In this document: one piece after another, positions 6,636-7,226 of the stretch | Layout of the letters: each line of letters begins with the position of its first letter | Numbering within the stretch: the stretch's first letter is position 1 | From: Clostridia bacterium | Lineage (GTDB): Bacteria > Bacillota_A > Clostridia > Lachnospirales > Cellulosilyticaceae | Direction: 5' to 3' | Assembly (NCBI GenBank): GCA_029239935.1 | Contig: JARBTY010000179.1 | Span: 1-7,226 of the forward strand | Length of the DNA: 7,226 nt | Position numbers and translations under genes: made by a program | Notes under the pieces: model-generated | Seen by the model: only the letters and a program-made list of their open reading frames with translations | The model's database searches: none | What the model was told of the DNA's origin: nothing

Positions 6636-6664
6636 ATTATATACGGAATGGCAAATAATAGCAA
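6636..6664 (-). promoter_or_regulatory. Promoter reading into the HTH stub and bcrR
   Basis: On the minus strand TTGCTA (6664-6659) is followed by a 17-base spacer and a perfect TATAAT (6641-6636). The expected start is near 6629, about 28 bases before the stub ATG and 135 before bcrR. No better promoter lies between the stub and bcrR, so this is the likely bcrR promoter. Confidence 0.65.
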
Positions 6665-6710
6665 ATGTAGCGCTGACGAGGCCATCCTCCCGGTGCTTTT
6701 TGGTTTTTTG

Positions 6711-6991
6711 ATAAGAATACAAAGTCTTAACAAGCTTAAGTTTAGATTAAAAGGTAAGGATTTTAAAAATATCATTGAAAAGGCAAAAGAAAATAAATTA
6801 CTTAGAAATGGGTTAAATTTCCAGATGCACAGTCAACAATCGATTGAAGATATTTATCAAAAGTCTTTACTTGATTTCTGCCCAAAATATATATAGAATT
6901 CTACTATAGTGTGATTCCGAACGAACTGTTTCGCAGTGATATCATGAATCTGGTATCAGCAATACATGAGTACAAAGGAAACCTACTATGA
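6711..6991 (+). pseudogene. Unidentified frameshifted gene remnant
   Basis: From about 6711 the frame reads SLNKLKFRLKGKDFKNIIEK and on through QSIEDIYQKSLLDF before stopping at 6894-6896. Just before that stop, near 6875-6883, a shifted frame continues in similar style (LPKIYIEFYYSVIPNELF, then RSDIMNLVSAIHEYKG) to 6989-6991. Losing one base in the TTTCTGCCC stretch would explain the switch. The composition is lysine-, isoleucine- and asparagine-rich, unlike the bcr genes. The frame stays open to an ATG at 6648, but that part overlaps the HTH-gene promoter on the other strand and I do not trust it. No family is recognised. It may be the upstream part of the same broken gene as the Fic tail that follows. 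Confidence 0.35.
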
Positions 6992-7163
6992 GACGTTGCA
7001 GAACAGCTCGCAGCTGTGGCATGAGAATAAAAATGACAATTTGCCTTTTGTGAAGTATTGTTTAGGAATTATCCATAGAGATATCATGAAGGATGGATCT
7101 ATCATAAAAACAGGCACAGGTAAGAATATAGTATATATACGAAATACAGAATATACACAATAA
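6966..7163 (+). pseudogene. Fic-family protein, C-terminal remnant
   Basis: The stretch STKETYYETLQNSSQLWHEN followed by KNDNLPFVKYCLGII matches the region just downstream of the catalytic core in Fic/DOC proteins (pattern YYxALxxSSxGWHExxNDxxPFIxYxLGxI). Fic proteins transfer AMP or other nucleotide parts to target proteins. The HxFxDGNGRxxR catalytic motif is absent, so this fragment cannot be active. The last 28 residues (KDGSIIKTGTGKNIVYIRN and on) could be the wing of a C-terminal winged-helix domain, seen in many Fic proteins. The ATG at 6966 has no ribosome binding site and falls inside the conserved block's lead-in. An in-frame stop lies at 6945-6947. It is a broken gene tail rather than a small gene. 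Confidence 0.6.
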
Positions 7164-7192
7164 AACCTTGCAAGGGTTTAAGGGAGGTTTTT

Positions 7193-7226
7193 ATGTTTGA
7201 TCAAATTAATCATTTGAATAAAGAGC
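7193..7226 (+). CDS. Start of an unidentified gene cut by the window end
   Basis: An ATG at 7193 is preceded by AGGGAGG with five T between, a strong and well-spaced ribosome binding site. It opens MFDQINHLNKE to the end of the window. Eleven residues are too few to name a family. It begins 29 bases after the Fic remnant stops and may be co-transcribed with whatever remains of that unit. Confidence 0.6.
   Translation, partial: MFDQINHLNKE

Noticed and set aside
7163..7179. Short hairpin AAACC/GGTTT after the Fic remnant as a terminator
   Set aside because: Only five base pairs, and it is followed by a purine-rich ribosome binding site instead of a T-run.

Overview
The window looks like an accessory region of a low-GC Gram-positive bacterium (Bacillota; Clostridia or Bacilli/Enterococcus-like). 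The base composition is AT-rich. Shine-Dalgarno sites are strong (AGGAGG, GGAGGTG), promoters are of the TTGNNN-17-TATAAT type, and TTG and GTG starts occur. The protein families present also fit. The exact genus cannot be fixed from the sequence. The central cassette closely resembles the acquired bacitracin-resistance locus known from Enterococcus faecalis and clostridial mobile elements.

Layout, left to right. (1) 2-376 (+) is the C-terminal end of an AbiEii-type nucleotidyltransferase toxin, followed by two hairpins, one of them a clear terminator. (2) 479-754 has no intact gene, only a possible hydrophobic remnant on the minus strand. (3) 755-2894 (+) is a self-contained transcription unit: a strong promoter, a leader carrying a perfect 21-bp-period tandem repeat that runs into the ribosome binding site, a 650-residue DinG/XPD-like iron-sulfur helicase, and a strong terminator. 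(4) 2887-3232 (+) holds two gene remnants: the C-terminal part of a MazG-like nucleotide pyrophosphohydrolase, and an unidentified frame broken by a TAG that runs right up to the end of the next cassette. (5) 3233-6494 (-) is a complete bcrR-bcrA-bcrB-bcrD locus. (6) 6533-7163 holds more debris: a helix-turn-helix protein cut to 22 codons just upstream of bcrR, an unidentified frameshifted remnant, and a Fic-family C-terminal tail. (7) 7193-7226 (+) is the start of a new gene cut by the window end.

How the cassette works: BcrR is a membrane-anchored XRE-type regulator that senses bacitracin and activates bcrABD. BcrA (ATPase) and BcrB (permease) form an ABC transporter. BcrD is an UppP/BacA-type undecaprenyl-pyrophosphate phosphatase that recycles the lipid carrier bacitracin sequesters. 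bcrA, bcrB and bcrD overlap and should be translationally coupled. bcrR is separated from bcrA by a terminator whose stem also contains the GACA-N7-TGTC palindrome described as the BcrR operator. bcrR itself appears to be driven by the promoter of the truncated helix-turn-helix gene.

I see no convincing wholly new system. The points most worth a second look are the operator nested in the terminator, the hybrid bcrR promoter at a recombination junction, and the tandem repeat in the helicase leader.
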